Below, in pieces: positions 1 through 9,181 of a DNA stretch of 64,000 nt (positions are counted from its first letter, which is position 1; every line of letters starts with the position of its first letter). The position numbers and the translations under genes were made by a program. The DNA lies in contig NZ_VOSL01000060.1 in the NCBI RefSeq assembly GCF_007997005.1, forward strand, positions 35,004 to 99,003. Direction: 5' to 3'. Below the pieces are notes generated by a model, which did not search any database, had not been told where the DNA came from, and saw only the letters and a list, made by a program, of their open reading frames with translations. The DNA is from Lujinxingia vulgaris (GTDB taxonomy: Bacteria > Myxococcota_A > Bradymonadia > Bradymonadales > Bradymonadaceae).

Positions 1-1356
1 CTGGCGCGTCAGCGCCAGCCCCAGACCGCTGCCCTTCTCCCGGGTGGTGAAGAAGGGCGTGCTCAGTTCTGCCAACTTCTCCGGCGCGATTCCAGCCCCC
101 CGGTCCAGCACCTCAACCCGGCACATGCCATCGCGTGCCGCCACCACCACCCGCACGCACTCACCGGGCGGGCTGGCCTGGTAGGCGTTGCGCACCACGT
201 TGAGGATCGCGCGCCGCAAGCGGCTGACATCTCCCGTCCACGCCACCCCCTCAGCCCCCTCGACCTTGAGCGCACACCCCACCTCGGCCATCTCGCCACG
301 CAAGAGATCGTCGATCGCAGCGAGCACCCCGGAGGCCTCAAAGCGCTCCGGCACAAGCTCGGTCGGGCGCGCGTAGGCCAGGAAGTCGGTCACCACCCGC
401 TCCAGATAGTTGAGCTCCCGGGCGATCTTCTCGACCATCACGACCTGCTCATCATCTCCCCCTTCGCGCAGCTCTTCGTGCAAGAGCCCGCAGAACAACT
501 TCATCCCTCCCAGCGGGTTACGCACCTCATGGGCGATGCCGGCGAGCATCATCTGCATGCGTTCATCGCGCGCAACAACCGACTGGCGCATCTCCTCAAA
601 CGCCCCCATCAAGAAGGCGATCTCCTCCGGCCCGGCCGCCGGCTGCTCCGCACTGACCAGCGGGCGCTTCATCTCGCCCTGCGCCACGCGCTCGACCCCA
701 CGAACCAGCCGCCGCACCGGCCGAAGAAGCGCCGCCGCAAAAAGCACCGCGACCACCCCGACCACCGCCACGCCAACTGCCCCCAGCGCCATCAGCGCCC
801 CACCGAAGTCTCCCAGAAGCTCAAAATGGGTGGCGCTGGCGATGACCACAATCATCGCCACCGGCGTCTCATCGAGCCACACCGGCACAAACGCCTTCTT
901 ATGGCGCTGGCCATCGTCGGTGCGATACATCGGGCTTGTGCGCGGCTGCCCGTCTTCAAAACTTCGCGCGATCTCGATCCGATCCGCCTCCAACGAGAAG
1001 ACAGGCTGCCCAAAGCTAACCGCCACATCCGTATCGACCAGGCTCTTTAAGTCCGCATCGACGATCATCACCCGGCGCGCGTCGGTGGCCTCTCGCGTCG
1101 CCTCCAGCCGCTCGCTCAGGCGCGCGCGCACACGCTCCATGGAGGCGTCCATGCGCGCGAGCTGGGCGGCGTCGATGCCCTCACTGAGCTCCGCGCTCAG
1201 CGCGCCCCCGATCGCGCTTAAGCGCCGGCCCACCTCCTCTTCCAGACCGCGCTGCGCGCTCTCCCAGGCCAGCGCGATCATCGCCACGATGATCAGGGTG
1301 GTGGGCACCACAAAGGCCGCGATCATCTGCGCGCGCAATGAAGCTCGAACTCTCAC
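1..1356 (-). CDS. Two-component sensor histidine kinase (partial, C-terminus cut by left edge)
   Basis: Membrane sensor kinase that would autophosphorylate and pass phosphate to a response regulator. Reading leftward from a GTG at 1356, residues about 12-32 form one membrane segment. A roughly 150-residue extracytoplasmic sensor region follows, then a second membrane segment at about 185-210. A HAMP-like linker (LRPVRRLVRGVERV) comes next, then the H-box IAHEVRNPLGG with phospho-acceptor His276. The frame is still open at base 1 inside the ATPase G-box (TTREKGSGLGLALTRQ), so probably only a few tens of residues are missing. An ATG at 1326 is an alternative start but would remove the basic N-terminus. 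The partner regulator is not adjacent; the receiver protein at 4398-4871 is the nearest candidate, by inference only. The family is certain, the ligand unknown. Confidence 0.93.
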   Translation of the reverse strand, partial: MRVRASLRAQMIAAFVVPTTLIIVAMIALAWESAQRGLEEEVGRRLSAIGGALSAELSEGIDAAQLARMDASMERVRARLSERLEATREATDARRVMIVDADLKSLVDTDVAVSFGQPVFSLEADRIEIARSFEDGQPRTSPMYRTDDGQRHKKAFVPVWLDETPVAMIVVIASATHFELLGDFGGALMALGAVGVAVVGVVAVLFAAALLRPVRRLVRGVERVAQGEMKRPLVSAEQPAAGPEEIAFLMGAFEEMRQSVVARDERMQMMLAGIAHEVRNPLGGMKLFCGLLHEELREGGDDEQVVMVEKIARELNYLERVVTDFLAYARPTELVPERFEASGVLAAIDDLLRGEMAEVGCALKVEGAEGVAWTGDVSRLRRAILNVVRNAYQASPPGECVRVVVAARDGMCRVEVLDRGAGIAPEKLAELSTPFFTTREKGSGLGLALTRQ

Positions 1357-1473
1357 GGATCTTTACTCGCGTTGAGGGGCAGGGCCGGAAGACCGCCTGA
1401 TTGACACCTTTCTTGCGCCAACGCTATCCTCGCCACGCCCCGAAGATCAATCGCCAGCACGACCTGAGGACCC

Positions 1474-4275
1474 ATGAACGACGCGGAGAACAAGCCTTCG
1501 GCTGGCGAGCAGCCACCCGAAGAGACGCGTGTCTCCGCTGAGGGCGCCTCATCGACGCCCACGCCGGAGGATGCCCCCTCGGACGCACCACGGGTGCCCG
1601 CCCCCCGAAAGACCATGCAGGGCATGGGCGCGCTGCGCACACCCTCAAGCCCCGGCTCAGGGCTCTCCCTCTCGGAGCGTCTCAAAAAACTCAGCGTACC
1701 CGCCGAGACCGCTCAGCCGAGCGATGCCGACGCCGACGTCGACACCGACTCGCCGAAGTCCAATCCGGCCGACGCCCTGACTGCCGCCCCCGAAGACGAC
1801 GCCCCGACCACCATCGAGATGCTCCCGGAGGACCTCGATGACGATCTCGAGAACGGCGTGGCACCCGAAGAGCGTGATGCAGAAGAGCGGGACGCATCGG
1901 ATGCGCACACAGACGCGTCGCGCCCCTCCTCCGGGCGCGCCACCATGCTCAGTCACGCCATCGGGCCCACCGGCATCCCGGCCGAAGATGCCTCCGACAG
2001 CGCCGACATTCAGACCTCCGCCCCGAACCTCGAGGAGGTCTCCCGGCCGGAAACAGCGCGTGCCTCCTCGCTGAGTGAGTCCACTCACCCCGAACCTCCC
2101 GAAGAGCTCACCGTCGAAGAACCCTTCGTTGGCGAGGCCACCGAGATCGCGCCCGGGCTGGCCGACGCCCTGCCCGATGGCGATCTTCAGCCCGAACGCA
2201 CCGAGATCTCACCGGGACTTCGTGGCGAGGCACCCGCCGGCGATCTTCAGCCCGAGCGCACCGAGATTGCCCGCAGTGTCTTCGACACCGCCAGTGAGGC
2301 ACCGCCCCCGGTCGACCGCAGCAGCATCTCCATGGAGCTCGCCGCTGCCGCCGACTCCGGCGCCTTTGAGGCCACCCAGATTTCGTCGGTCGAAGACCTC
2401 GCCCGCGGCGATCGCGCCCGGGCTGGCGTCGATGCCCCTGCCACGACGCCGGCACCGGGCACCGATGACTTCGCCGCCCAGGCCACCGAGGTCTTCTCCA
2501 GCCCCTTTGAGGCCGACCCGGTCTGCCCGCGCATCTCCACGCTGAGCGGCCCCACCGTCGGGCAGGAGTTTCTGGTCAACCGCATCCGCAGCACCGTCGG
2601 CCGTGGTACCGACAACTCCATCGTGGTGCCCGACCTCTCGATGAGCCGCAAACACTTCGAGATCATTCAGCAGCACGACGACAGCTTCATGGTCCGCGAC
2701 CTGATGTCGATCAACGGCACCGCCCTCAACGGGGTCAAAGTCCGCGAGGCCGATCTCTTTCACGGCGACCGCATTGAAGCCGGGCAGACCACCTTTCAAT
2801 TTGTGATTCCCGGCGATCGCCCCACCGAGAGTCGGCAGCGGCGGCTGATCCCGGCCGCCTCTACCCAGACGGCCACCGCGCTGAAGCAGGGCCAGCTGGG
2901 CGCGGCGCCCTCCTCCGCTGCGCCGCGCCGCCTCGATCGCATGTTGATGGGCGTGACCATCGGCGCAGCCCTGCTCTGCCTGCCGCTGATCGGGCTCATC
3001 GTGCACCTGGCCCTCTCCCCCGAGGCCTCCGAAAACGCTTCCGAAGCGGCCCTGGCCATCCACGACAGCGACGCCCGCGCGCTCTACCTGGAAGGGGTGG
3101 AGGCCATCAAGAGCAGGGAGTGGGAGCGGGCCGAGGAGCTTTTCAAAAAAGCAGCTGCCGCCGACCCGGAGTTCGGCGAAGTCGACGCTCAGCTTGAGCG
3201 CATCGCCATGGAGCGGCGCGCCCGCGACATCGTCGAGCGCGCTCGCCAGCGAGTCGACGCCATCAATGCGCCGCTCCTGGCCGAGCTCGGCGCCATCTCG
3301 CGCGAGAGCGTCTATCACAGCGAGGCCCAATCGTTGATTCGGCTGGCGCGGCAGGGCGAGGTTCACGGGATTTTTGAGCGCGCCCAGCGCTCCTTTGAAG
3401 CGGAAGAGTGGGAGGCCAGCCGCGAGGCCGTCGACGATCTTCTCAGCATCTCGCCGCAGCATGAGGGCGCGCGCCGCCTCCTCGAAGATCTCGACGCGGT
3501 GGCCGCCCGACAGCTTGAAGAGCGTCAGGCCGAAGAGGCCCGCCAGCGCGAGCTCGCCAGCCGCACTCGCCGGCCTTCGGCCCGCCCCTCCAGCGAACGT
3601 GAGAAGCCTGAGCTCGACAACCCCTTCGCCGAGTTGCCCTCCTCGGGCGGTGCGGAATCAACCGGCGGATCCCGAGATTCGACGGGATCTTCTGCGGGCT
3701 CCATCAACTTCACGGAGGGCTTCAACCTCTACCGCGACGAGAACTTCGACGGGGCCATCGCGCACTTCGAGTCCATCCGACAGGCCTCCAGCGGCGCCAT
3801 TGGCGAGCGAGCTGCGCGCACCGCCGACGATGTGCGCACCTTCCGCCAGAGTTTGCAGCAGGGACGCCAGGCGCTGGAGGCCGGCGAGTTTGAACGCGCG
3901 CTTACCCTGATCCAGAGCGCCCGCAAAGCCGACGCCTCCATCGCCGGCGGCCGCGGCTACTTCGAGCAGCAGACCTCCACGGCCATGGCCCACGCGCTCG
4001 CTGGCCAGGGCCTGGCGGCCCTGGCCTCCGACAGCTACGCTCGCGCCTACTCCCTTCTGACCCGCGCCCAGGCCCTCTCCCGAAGCGATCCCACCACGCG
4101 CCGGCTGGCCCTGGCGCTGGAAGACGAGGCCAACAGCCTCTACATCCTGGCCGCCGGCCAGCGCGCCTCCGACCCGGGCGCTGCCGCCGAGCTCTGCCGC
4201 ACCATCCTCACGATGGTGCCTCCCTCCAGCGACAACCACCGCCGCGCTCGCCAGATGCTCGAAGAGCTCCCCTGA
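1474..4275 (+). CDS. FHA domain protein with one membrane segment and C-terminal TPR-like repeats
   Basis: A 933-residue protein. Residues 1-345 are low-complexity and acidic, with a near-duplicated block (PDGDLQPERTEI / PAGDLQPERTEI). An FHA phosphothreonine-binding domain spans about 350-443, with the motifs VGRGTDN, SMSRKHFEI and SINGTALNGV that hold the conserved Gly-Arg, Ser-x-x-His and Asn-Gly positions. A single membrane helix lies at about 490-515. The C-terminal 400 residues are helical TPR-like repeats (ARALYLEGVEAIKSREWERA and similar). The topology implies a cytoplasmic FHA module that reads kinase output and a periplasmic scaffold, or the reverse. The start is supported by GAGGACCC just before the ATG. 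Such FHA-TPR proteins accompany Ser/Thr kinases in Myxococcota-like genomes; no kinase is seen here, so the partner is unknown. Confidence 0.9.
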   Translation: MNDAENKPSAGEQPPEETRVSAEGASSTPTPEDAPSDAPRVPAPRKTMQGMGALRTPSSPGSGLSLSERLKKLSVPAETAQPSDADADVDTDSPKSNPADALTAAPEDDAPTTIEMLPEDLDDDLENGVAPEERDAEERDASDAHTDASRPSSGRATMLSHAIGPTGIPAEDASDSADIQTSAPNLEEVSRPETARASSLSESTHPEPPEELTVEEPFVGEATEIAPGLADALPDGDLQPERTEISPGLRGEAPAGDLQPERTEIARSVFDTASEAPPPVDRSSISMELAAAADSGAFEATQISSVEDLARGDRARAGVDAPATTPAPGTDDFAAQATEVFSSPFEADPVCPRISTLSGPTVGQEFLVNRIRSTVGRGTDNSIVVPDLSMSRKHFEIIQQHDDSFMVRDLMSINGTALNGVKVREADLFHGDRIEAGQTTFQFVIPGDRPTESRQRRLIPAASTQTATALKQGQLGAAPSSAAPRRLDRMLMGVTIGAALLCLPLIGLIVHLALSPEASENASEAALAIHDSDARALYLEGVEAIKSREWERAEELFKKAAAADPEFGEVDAQLERIAMERRARDIVERARQRVDAINAPLLAELGAISRESVYHSEAQSLIRLARQGEVHGIFERAQRSFEAEEWEASREAVDDLLSISPQHEGARRLLEDLDAVAARQLEERQAEEARQRELASRTRRPSARPSSEREKPELDNPFAELPSSGGAESTGGSRDSTGSSAGSINFTEGFNLYRDENFDGAIAHFESIRQASSGAIGERAARTADDVRTFRQSLQQGRQALEAGEFERALTLIQSARKADASIAGGRGYFEQQTSTAMAHALAGQGLAALASDSYARAYSLLTRAQALSRSDPTTRRLALALEDEANSLYILAAGQRASDPGAAAELCRTILTMVPPSSDNHRRARQMLEELP

Positions 4276-4326
4276 CCCCGGGACGCCGGGCCCCCCGGAC
4301 GCTGCAACCTCCGGCCCCGAAGCCCC

Positions 4327-4372
4327 ACACGCCAACGCCCCGATGAGCAAGCTCATCGGGGCGTTGGCGTGT
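4327..4372. terminator. Long perfect inverted repeat between convergent genes
   Basis: A 22-bp perfect inverted repeat (ACACGCCAACGCCCCGATGA and its complement) with a tiny loop, between the ends of two convergent genes. There is no T-run, so it may act as a bidirectional terminator or transcript-end stabiliser. That function is inferred from position and structure. Confidence 0.6.
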
Positions 4373-4397
4373 CACAAGTGTGGATCGGTGACCGGAC

Positions 4398-4871
4398 TCA
4401 GCGAAGTGGCGGGGATTGCCGCTGCTCCAGCACTTTGGCCACCTTGACCTTCAGCTCTTCAAAGTCGAAGGGCTTATCGATGTAATCATCGGCACCAAAA
4501 AGCGGGCTGGTCAGCTCGTTATTGGTCGGGCCGATGCCGGTGAGCATGATGATCGCGGTGTGCTCGTAAATATCGTGCTGACGCACGTACTTGCACACCT
4601 CCCAACCGGTGAGCTCGGGCATCATCACGTCGAGCACCACCAGGTTGGGGCGATGCTCAATGATCTTCTCCAGCGCATCGGCTCCGTCGACGCTCTCCAG
4701 AAGATCGCAGTCACGACGCGAAAAGTGCGCCTTGAGCATCCCGCGCAGCTCACTGTCGTCATCGGCCAGAAGGATCAGCGGGCGCTCACGGGTGGTGGGC
4801 GCACCAAAGGGCAGATCTTCATCGGCGATCGCGTCGATCGACTCTGCTGCGCTCTTCTCGTTGGGGTCCAT
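4398..4871 (-). CDS. Single-domain response regulator (receiver only)
   Basis: A 157-residue protein with a 30-residue leader, then one receiver domain. The acidic pocket is ADDDS (Asp37-39). The phospho-acceptor is Asp81 in VVLDVMMPELTGWEV, the switch Thr is in IIMLTG (Thr111) and the conserved Lys is in YIDKPFDF (Lys133). No output domain is present, so it works as a phosphorelay or protein-interaction switch like CheY/DivK. The insertion GPTNNELTSPLF after the switch Thr is longer than in most receivers. It lies 98 bp downstream of the basic protein at 4970-5725 on the same strand. The cognate kinase is unknown. Family assignment is secure. Confidence 0.93.
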   Translation of the reverse strand: MDPNEKSAAESIDAIADEDLPFGAPTTRERPLILLADDDSELRGMLKAHFSRRDCDLLESVDGADALEKIIEHRPNLVVLDVMMPELTGWEVCKYVRQHDIYEHTAIIMLTGIGPTNNELTSPLFGADDYIDKPFDFEELKVKVAKVLEQRQSPPLR

Positions 4872-4969
4872 GCATATACCTCGGAATCGTGATCTCGATG
4901 GGTCTATCAGGGGGCAGGGGCAATCCTACACACATCGCCTCGACCTGCCACCGAAAACACCGGCCGAAT

Positions 4970-5725
4970 TCACTCGCCGCTGGCCTCATCGGGCTGCGCC
5001 TGACTGGAGGCTTCAAAGGCCTCCACGCGCTCACGCGCCCGCGGGGTCTCATCGAGGAACTCATCGAAGAGCACCCGCGCCAGCTCCCGCTTGTCGATCC
5101 CTTCGGGGGCCACCTTCATATCGAGCTGGCAGAGCGAGATATCAAAGCGCGAGCTCTTGACCGTCTCTTTATCCAGCCCGAACTCCCGCATCGCCTTCTC
5201 GAGCTCGTGGGTCTGCATGTTGAAGCGACCGGCGACTTCGCGCAGAGACTGCTGACGGAAGTTGTTATTCTCGGTGATCCCGCAGTGGTAGGCGCAGAAG
5301 ACCTCAAAGGGGGTCAGCTCCACCGGCCCCCGGCGCGACTCCTGAGCAGCCGAAAGGTCGACCACCGGCTCCCGCCCGCCGAGCTTGCTCTCGGGGGTCT
5401 TGAGCTTGCGCACCGGCGTCTTACGACGCTGGCGCCGCTTGCCGGAGCTGCGGTTTCGGCTCTTGCGCCGCGAGCTTCCACGGGAGCGCCGCGAGCTCTG
5501 GCGACGGTTCTTGCTCTTACCCCGGCCCCGGCTCTTCTTCTTGCCGCCGGAGGGCTTGGAGCCTCCCTCAGATCCACCCGACTCGTTTTTCGCGTTGTTC
5601 TGGGTGTTCTGGTTGGAGCCTTTGCTGCTGCGCGAGCGCCGGCGACGGCGACGGCGGCGGCGCTTACTGCTGCCACCACCTTCGGGGTTGTTATCCTGGG
5701 CGCTCTGGTTGGCCTCTTCGCTCAT
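4970..5725 (-). CDS. Arg/Lys-rich nucleic-acid-binding-like protein with conserved C-terminal domain, function unknown
   Basis: A 251-residue protein I do not recognise. Residues about 20-105 are an extremely basic, Ser/Gly-rich disordered tract with a run of nine arginines and SSRRSRGSSRRKSRNRSSG-type sequence. Such tracts usually bind RNA or DNA. Residues about 130-225 look folded, beginning LTPFEVFCAYHCGIT and containing SLREVAGRFNMQTHELEKAM, which could be a helix-turn-helix. The tail is acidic. GAGGAGAGG directly precedes the ATG and supports the start. The next gene downstream is the receiver protein. An RNA- or nucleoid-binding role is inferred from composition only. Confidence 0.75.
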   Translation of the reverse strand: MSEEANQSAQDNNPEGGGSSKRRRRRRRRRSRSSKGSNQNTQNNAKNESGGSEGGSKPSGGKKKSRGRGKSKNRRQSSRRSRGSSRRKSRNRSSGKRRQRRKTPVRKLKTPESKLGGREPVVDLSAAQESRRGPVELTPFEVFCAYHCGITENNNFRQQSLREVAGRFNMQTHELEKAMREFGLDKETVKSSRFDISLCQLDMKVAPEGIDKRELARVLFDEFLDETPRARERVEAFEASSQAQPDEASGE

Positions 5726-6353
5726 CCTCTCCTCGGTGCTGAGCCTGAAAGGTCACTGACGATCGCTGCCCGGGGACCTCGGCGCCGCCTGCTGGCAGCC
5801 CGTCCCACGCGCATCGATCTGGCGGTATGTCGCTCGTTTGGTACCTGCTCGCCGGTGGGGTCGCTCGCGCCGCGACGCGCGGCGTGACAACCTTCCCCGG
5901 ATCTTTATCGTGCCGCGGACCGTCGTGATCCGGCACTCGCGTCGACGTCCCACAAGGATGCCGGACGGTCGGAGCGCGCTCTCCTCATCGACCCTGGAGA
6001 CACGGGCTCCCTGGTCCTCAATGTACTCACCGATGCCGAGTCACCACGCCATCCTGGCAAAACGCCCGGGATGATGGGCGCTGACCGCTGCTGCGGGACG
6101 CGCTCTCCGATCGTGCTCGGTGCCCTGTTGGTTTCGGGGTCAAGCCGCGCACGGAATAGCGTCGCGCGCCAGCTCTCCTCGACACTCTAGCGCATCTGAA
6201 TTAGGCTGACAACTCCCCGCAAAGTTCGTACCACTGCTGCGGTCCCCGCTCGCTACGAGCCCTCTCGATACGTCTTACGGTGTGCCCAACGCGCGTCTCG
6301 GCGCCCCAGCTCTCCGCCCACGTCCTATGCGCCAACCCCATCTTCCAACCCTG
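5726..6353. other. Gene-free region between divergent genes
   Basis: About 630 bp between the divergent basic protein and the lamin-tail lipoprotein. Short open frames exist but lack a ribosome site and recognisable sequence. The stretch presumably holds both promoters; I could not identify convincing -35/-10 pairs, a riboswitch or an RNA gene. Confidence 0.5.
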
Positions 6354-7166
6354 ATGCCACCTGCCGCACGCCGGCTTCGATGGCTGGTTGTTGGCTTAAG
6401 CCTGTTCTGGGGCACCGGATGCAACCTGGCCATCGACCTGGAAGATTATCCCTACACCGCGCTTTCACCCGATACCGACCTCCCCGCCGACACCGGCGCC
6501 GACGCTCCGGCTGAAGACACCGAGCTTGCAGACACGCCCGACGCTCCCGTCGGGCAACCCGCGCTGGCCTTCTCCGAGCTGATGATCCGCGTGGAGCCCC
6601 CGCCTGGCGAGTCTCAGGAGCTGGGCGAATACGTCGAGATCGTCAACCTGGGCGACGCCCCCATCGATCCGCGCGGCGTGGTGATCGAGATCCTCGAGAC
6701 CAACGAGCGCATCGAGATCGACCGCCTGCTCGACTCCCCCAAAGAGCGCGCCGTGGTCGAGGCCCTGGAGCCCATCGCCCCCGGGGAGCGTTTTCTCTTC
6801 TACCGCCGCGCCAACGACCATTACGTCATCGAAGAGATCCTCGATCCTGCGGCCTCCTACGAGTACGGCCGCTGGAGCCGACCGGTGGGCCTGTCGAACT
6901 TCACCCGCTCCATGCGCCTGATCGAGCTGGAGGGGGAGTTCGGCTTTGTGATCCACGACGAGGTCGCCTGGCGCGAAGGCGCGCTGGTCGACCCGGATGG
7001 CGAGATCGGAGCCGGGCGCGAGCTACGCGAAAACGTCGCCTTCGGGCTGCGCCCTGGCGAGCGCTCGGGCCGCGAGCCCACCGCCTGGTGCTACCACCGC
7101 GAATTGCTCTCCGAGGGCCCGCTCTTCGGATCGCCGGGCCAGCCCACCCCGGCGAGCTGCCGCTGA
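6354..7166 (+). CDS. Lamin-tail-domain lipoprotein
   Basis: A 270-residue exported lipoprotein. The signal peptide is short and basic, then hydrophobic (RRLRWLVVGLSLFWGTGC), with lipobox GTGC where the Cys would be lipidated. An acidic Asp/Thr/Ala linker follows. Residues about 70-215 resemble a lamin-tail (LTD) beta-sandwich: ELMIRVEPPPGESQELGEYV, EIVNLGDAPIDPRGVVIEI, then AFGLRPGERSG. Extracellular LTD domains often sit on surface proteins and may bind DNA or other ligands. The start is uncertain: in-frame ATGs at 6282 and 6327 are possible, but the one at 6354 gives a normal signal-peptide length, although none has a clear ribosome site. No partner gene is obvious. Confidence 0.75.
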   Translation: MPPAARRLRWLVVGLSLFWGTGCNLAIDLEDYPYTALSPDTDLPADTGADAPAEDTELADTPDAPVGQPALAFSELMIRVEPPPGESQELGEYVEIVNLGDAPIDPRGVVIEILETNERIEIDRLLDSPKERAVVEALEPIAPGERFLFYRRANDHYVIEEILDPAASYEYGRWSRPVGLSNFTRSMRLIELEGEFGFVIHDEVAWREGALVDPDGEIGAGRELRENVAFGLRPGERSGREPTAWCYHRELLSEGPLFGSPGQPTPASCR

Positions 7167-7203
7167 CCTCGTCTCTGACTCCAACTTAGCGCGGCGTTCG
7201 GGC

Positions 7204-7809
7204 TCATCCCTTGAGCTGAGCGCGAATGCGCTCCACAACCTCCGAATACGAGGTGTTCTGCACAACCTGCGTCATCAGGTCGGTGTACTTCTCCACAAGG
7301 TCAGTGCGCCCCTCCCCGCGGTAATGCTCCAGGATCTCGTGCAGACGCACGTAGGTGCGCTCGCTGTTCACAAAGTACTCCGCGGCCTTCACCGTTGCCT
7401 CAATGCCGGCGCGGCTGACCGAGGGTTGGCGCGCCTGAAAGACAAACTCGCGCCCCTCACTGTTGACGATCCCCACGGTCGCCTCAGCCCATGCCTTGGA
7501 GGACTCCCGGGCGTCATCGCTGTTGAGCAACCCCTGGATGGCAAACTGCGAGAACGCGATCGAGCTGAGCGAGGGGTAGTCGTGCGCCAGGTGCTGGCGC
7601 AGCCCGTTGAAGAGCGCGTCGATCGTGCCCACGCCCTGCCCCTCGACCTCCACCGGGTTCTCCTCGCGCTGGGCGAGCTGAAAGCGCATCAGGCACTCCC
7701 CGCGGCTTAAGTCTTCTTCCAGGCTGTACGCTTTGACCGCCAGGGTGAGGTAGTTCTCCTGGAGAATCTCGCGCATCAGACTGACCATCTTCTCTTGATC
7801 GAACGCCAT
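7204..7809 (-). CDS. Stand-alone LeuA-type allosteric (dimer) domain protein
   Basis: A 201-residue protein whose residues about 10-150 resemble the C-terminal regulatory domain of 2-isopropylmalate synthase and related Claisen-condensing enzymes: LMRFQLAQREENPVEVEGQG, VGTIDALFNGLRQHL, then KAWAEATVGIVNSEGREFVF. No catalytic TIM barrel is encoded next to it. In LeuA this domain binds leucine and feeds back on the barrel. Alone it could regulate a separate synthase or have been recruited as a ligand sensor. The start at 7809 is supported by AAGGAGCAACG before the ATG. It is divergent from the F-protein gene. The fold call is moderately confident and the role is inference. Confidence 0.65.
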   Translation of the reverse strand: MAFDQEKMVSLMREILQENYLTLAVKAYSLEEDLSRGECLMRFQLAQREENPVEVEGQGVGTIDALFNGLRQHLAHDYPSLSSIAFSQFAIQGLLNSDDARESSKAWAEATVGIVNSEGREFVFQARQPSVSRAGIEATVKAAEYFVNSERTYVRLHEILEHYRGEGRTDLVEKYTDLMTQVVQNTSYSEVVERIRAQLKG

Positions 7810-7975
7810 CGTTGCTCCTTTTCGACGGGTAGGACGTTTTATCTTCGGGAGGTCATACGTTAAGGTAGCGAAGCTGCTTAAGACAGGATGCGACGCTTCG
7901 TAATGCTTGTAACGCGTCCATCGTTGCCGCACATCCTCCGGCCTTTTAACGGGCCGCCTGCCGGGAGTCTTCCTG

Positions 7976-9034
7976 ATGGTCGCACCTTACTCGACGTCGC
8001 CTCATCGCGAGCCGGTGGTCCAAGAGTCCTCCACCTACCTCACAGACGCGGAGGCGGCCTCCTTATGCACGATCTTCTTTGAGGGCCTGGAGAGCGGCAT
8101 GAGCTACGCGCGCATCATCGACATGATGGAGCGCCAGGGCTACGACGGCAAAATGGTTCGCCGGATGCGCCACTCCCTGATGGAGCGCGGCGACATGCTC
8201 GGCGAAGCCTTTGCCCGCTACGGCCTGCTCGACTCCACCGCCCGAAAGCTCATCCTGGTGGCTGAGGAACAGGGTAAGCTTCCGCGCACCTTTCGCCACC
8301 TGGCCAAGCATTACGGTAAACGCGCCAGGCGCCGAAAAAAGCTCGTCTTCTCCTTTGCCGAGCCGGTGCTCCTGGTGGTGCTGGGCCTCTTCATCGCCAT
8401 GACCCTTTTCACCGCGGATCTTGGCGAGATCACCATGCGCCACGACACCTGGACGGTGATCGGCGAGCTGATGATGGGAGGCCTGCTGCAGGGCGCGATC
8501 TTTTTGCTGGTCGTGGGTTTCGGGGCGTACGTCTACCTCAACCTCCCGGTCGATCTGAGCCTGCGCAGCTTCGGCTACCGCCTGTGGCTGGCCGTCCCGA
8601 TCTTAAACCGCGCCAGCCTCTTCAACACCTACTCGGTGTTCTGCCGCTACACCGAACAATCGATCTCCAGCGGTCTGACCGTGCATAAGGCGCTGGAGCT
8701 GGCGGCGGAGGCCTCCAACAACTCCGATATTGAGCGCAAGATCCCGATCGCCCAGGACGTCATCGAGCAGGGGGGGAGCCTGGCCAAGGGCTTCTATATG
8801 ATGAAGGTCTTGCCCGACGACATCCTGGAGAACGTCGACGTGGGTGAGGAGACCGGTCGCCTGGAGGAGCGCCTGGCGTCGCTGGCCGAGCGTTACGAAG
8901 AGCGAGCCGATGAGGCCTTTGAGGCGCTGATGGCGACCTTCGTGTACGGCGCGCGCATGATGATCGCCGCGGCGATCATCGGCACGCTGCTGCTGACGTT
9001 GACCACGCAGTTCAAAGACACCTTCATGGTCTAG
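7976..9034 (+). CDS. Type II secretion / type IV pilus inner-membrane protein, F (GspF/PilC/TadB-C) family
   Basis: A 352-residue polytopic protein of the T2SSF superfamily, the inner-membrane platform that couples the assembly ATPase to pilin polymerisation. Two helical F domains are visible. The first spans about 30-130 (FFEGLESGMSYARIIDMM, then SLMERGDMLGEAFARYGLLD), and the second about 215-330 (FCRYTEQSISSGLTVHKALE, then NVDVGEETGRLEERLASLAE). Membrane segments flank them at about 125-150, 165-190 and 325-345. GGGAG eight bases before the ATG supports the start. It stands alone, without ATPase, secretin or pilin neighbours. It may serve the Flp pilins and prepilin peptidase 40 kb away or another machine. 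Confidence 0.88.
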   Translation: MVAPYSTSPHREPVVQESSTYLTDAEAASLCTIFFEGLESGMSYARIIDMMERQGYDGKMVRRMRHSLMERGDMLGEAFARYGLLDSTARKLILVAEEQGKLPRTFRHLAKHYGKRARRRKKLVFSFAEPVLLVVLGLFIAMTLFTADLGEITMRHDTWTVIGELMMGGLLQGAIFLLVVGFGAYVYLNLPVDLSLRSFGYRLWLAVPILNRASLFNTYSVFCRYTEQSISSGLTVHKALELAAEASNNSDIERKIPIAQDVIEQGGSLAKGFYMMKVLPDDILENVDVGEETGRLEERLASLAERYEERADEAFEALMATFVYGARMMIAAAIIGTLLLTLTTQFKDTFMV

Positions 9035-9101
9035 GCCGTTGAGGTCAGGCCAGATCCTGGCCTTCAAAGGACAGGCCTGGCGAGCCGGGTCTTCAGGCAT
9101 G

Positions 9102-9139
9102 AAAAAACGCGCAGCCGGAGCTCCGGCTGCGCGTTTTTT
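9102..9139. terminator. Bidirectional intrinsic terminator
   Basis: Perfect hairpin (CGCGCAGCCGGAG and its complement) flanked by A6 on the left and T6 on the right. It lies between the convergent F-protein gene and the dehydrogenase gene, so it can terminate both. Confidence 0.9.
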
Positions 9140-9181
9140 ATTCGGAAAACCTCCGCGGCGTACTCACCGCAGGGCTCGGAC

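Noticed and set aside
4889..5887. 332-codon frame antisense to the basic protein
   Set aside because: Shadow generated by the repetitive Arg/Ser codons on the other strand; the minus-strand gene has a proper ribosome site and a folded domain.
5838..6074. 78-codon frame in the gap upstream of the lamin-tail gene
   Set aside because: Arg/Pro-rich composition of random high-GC DNA, no ribosome site.
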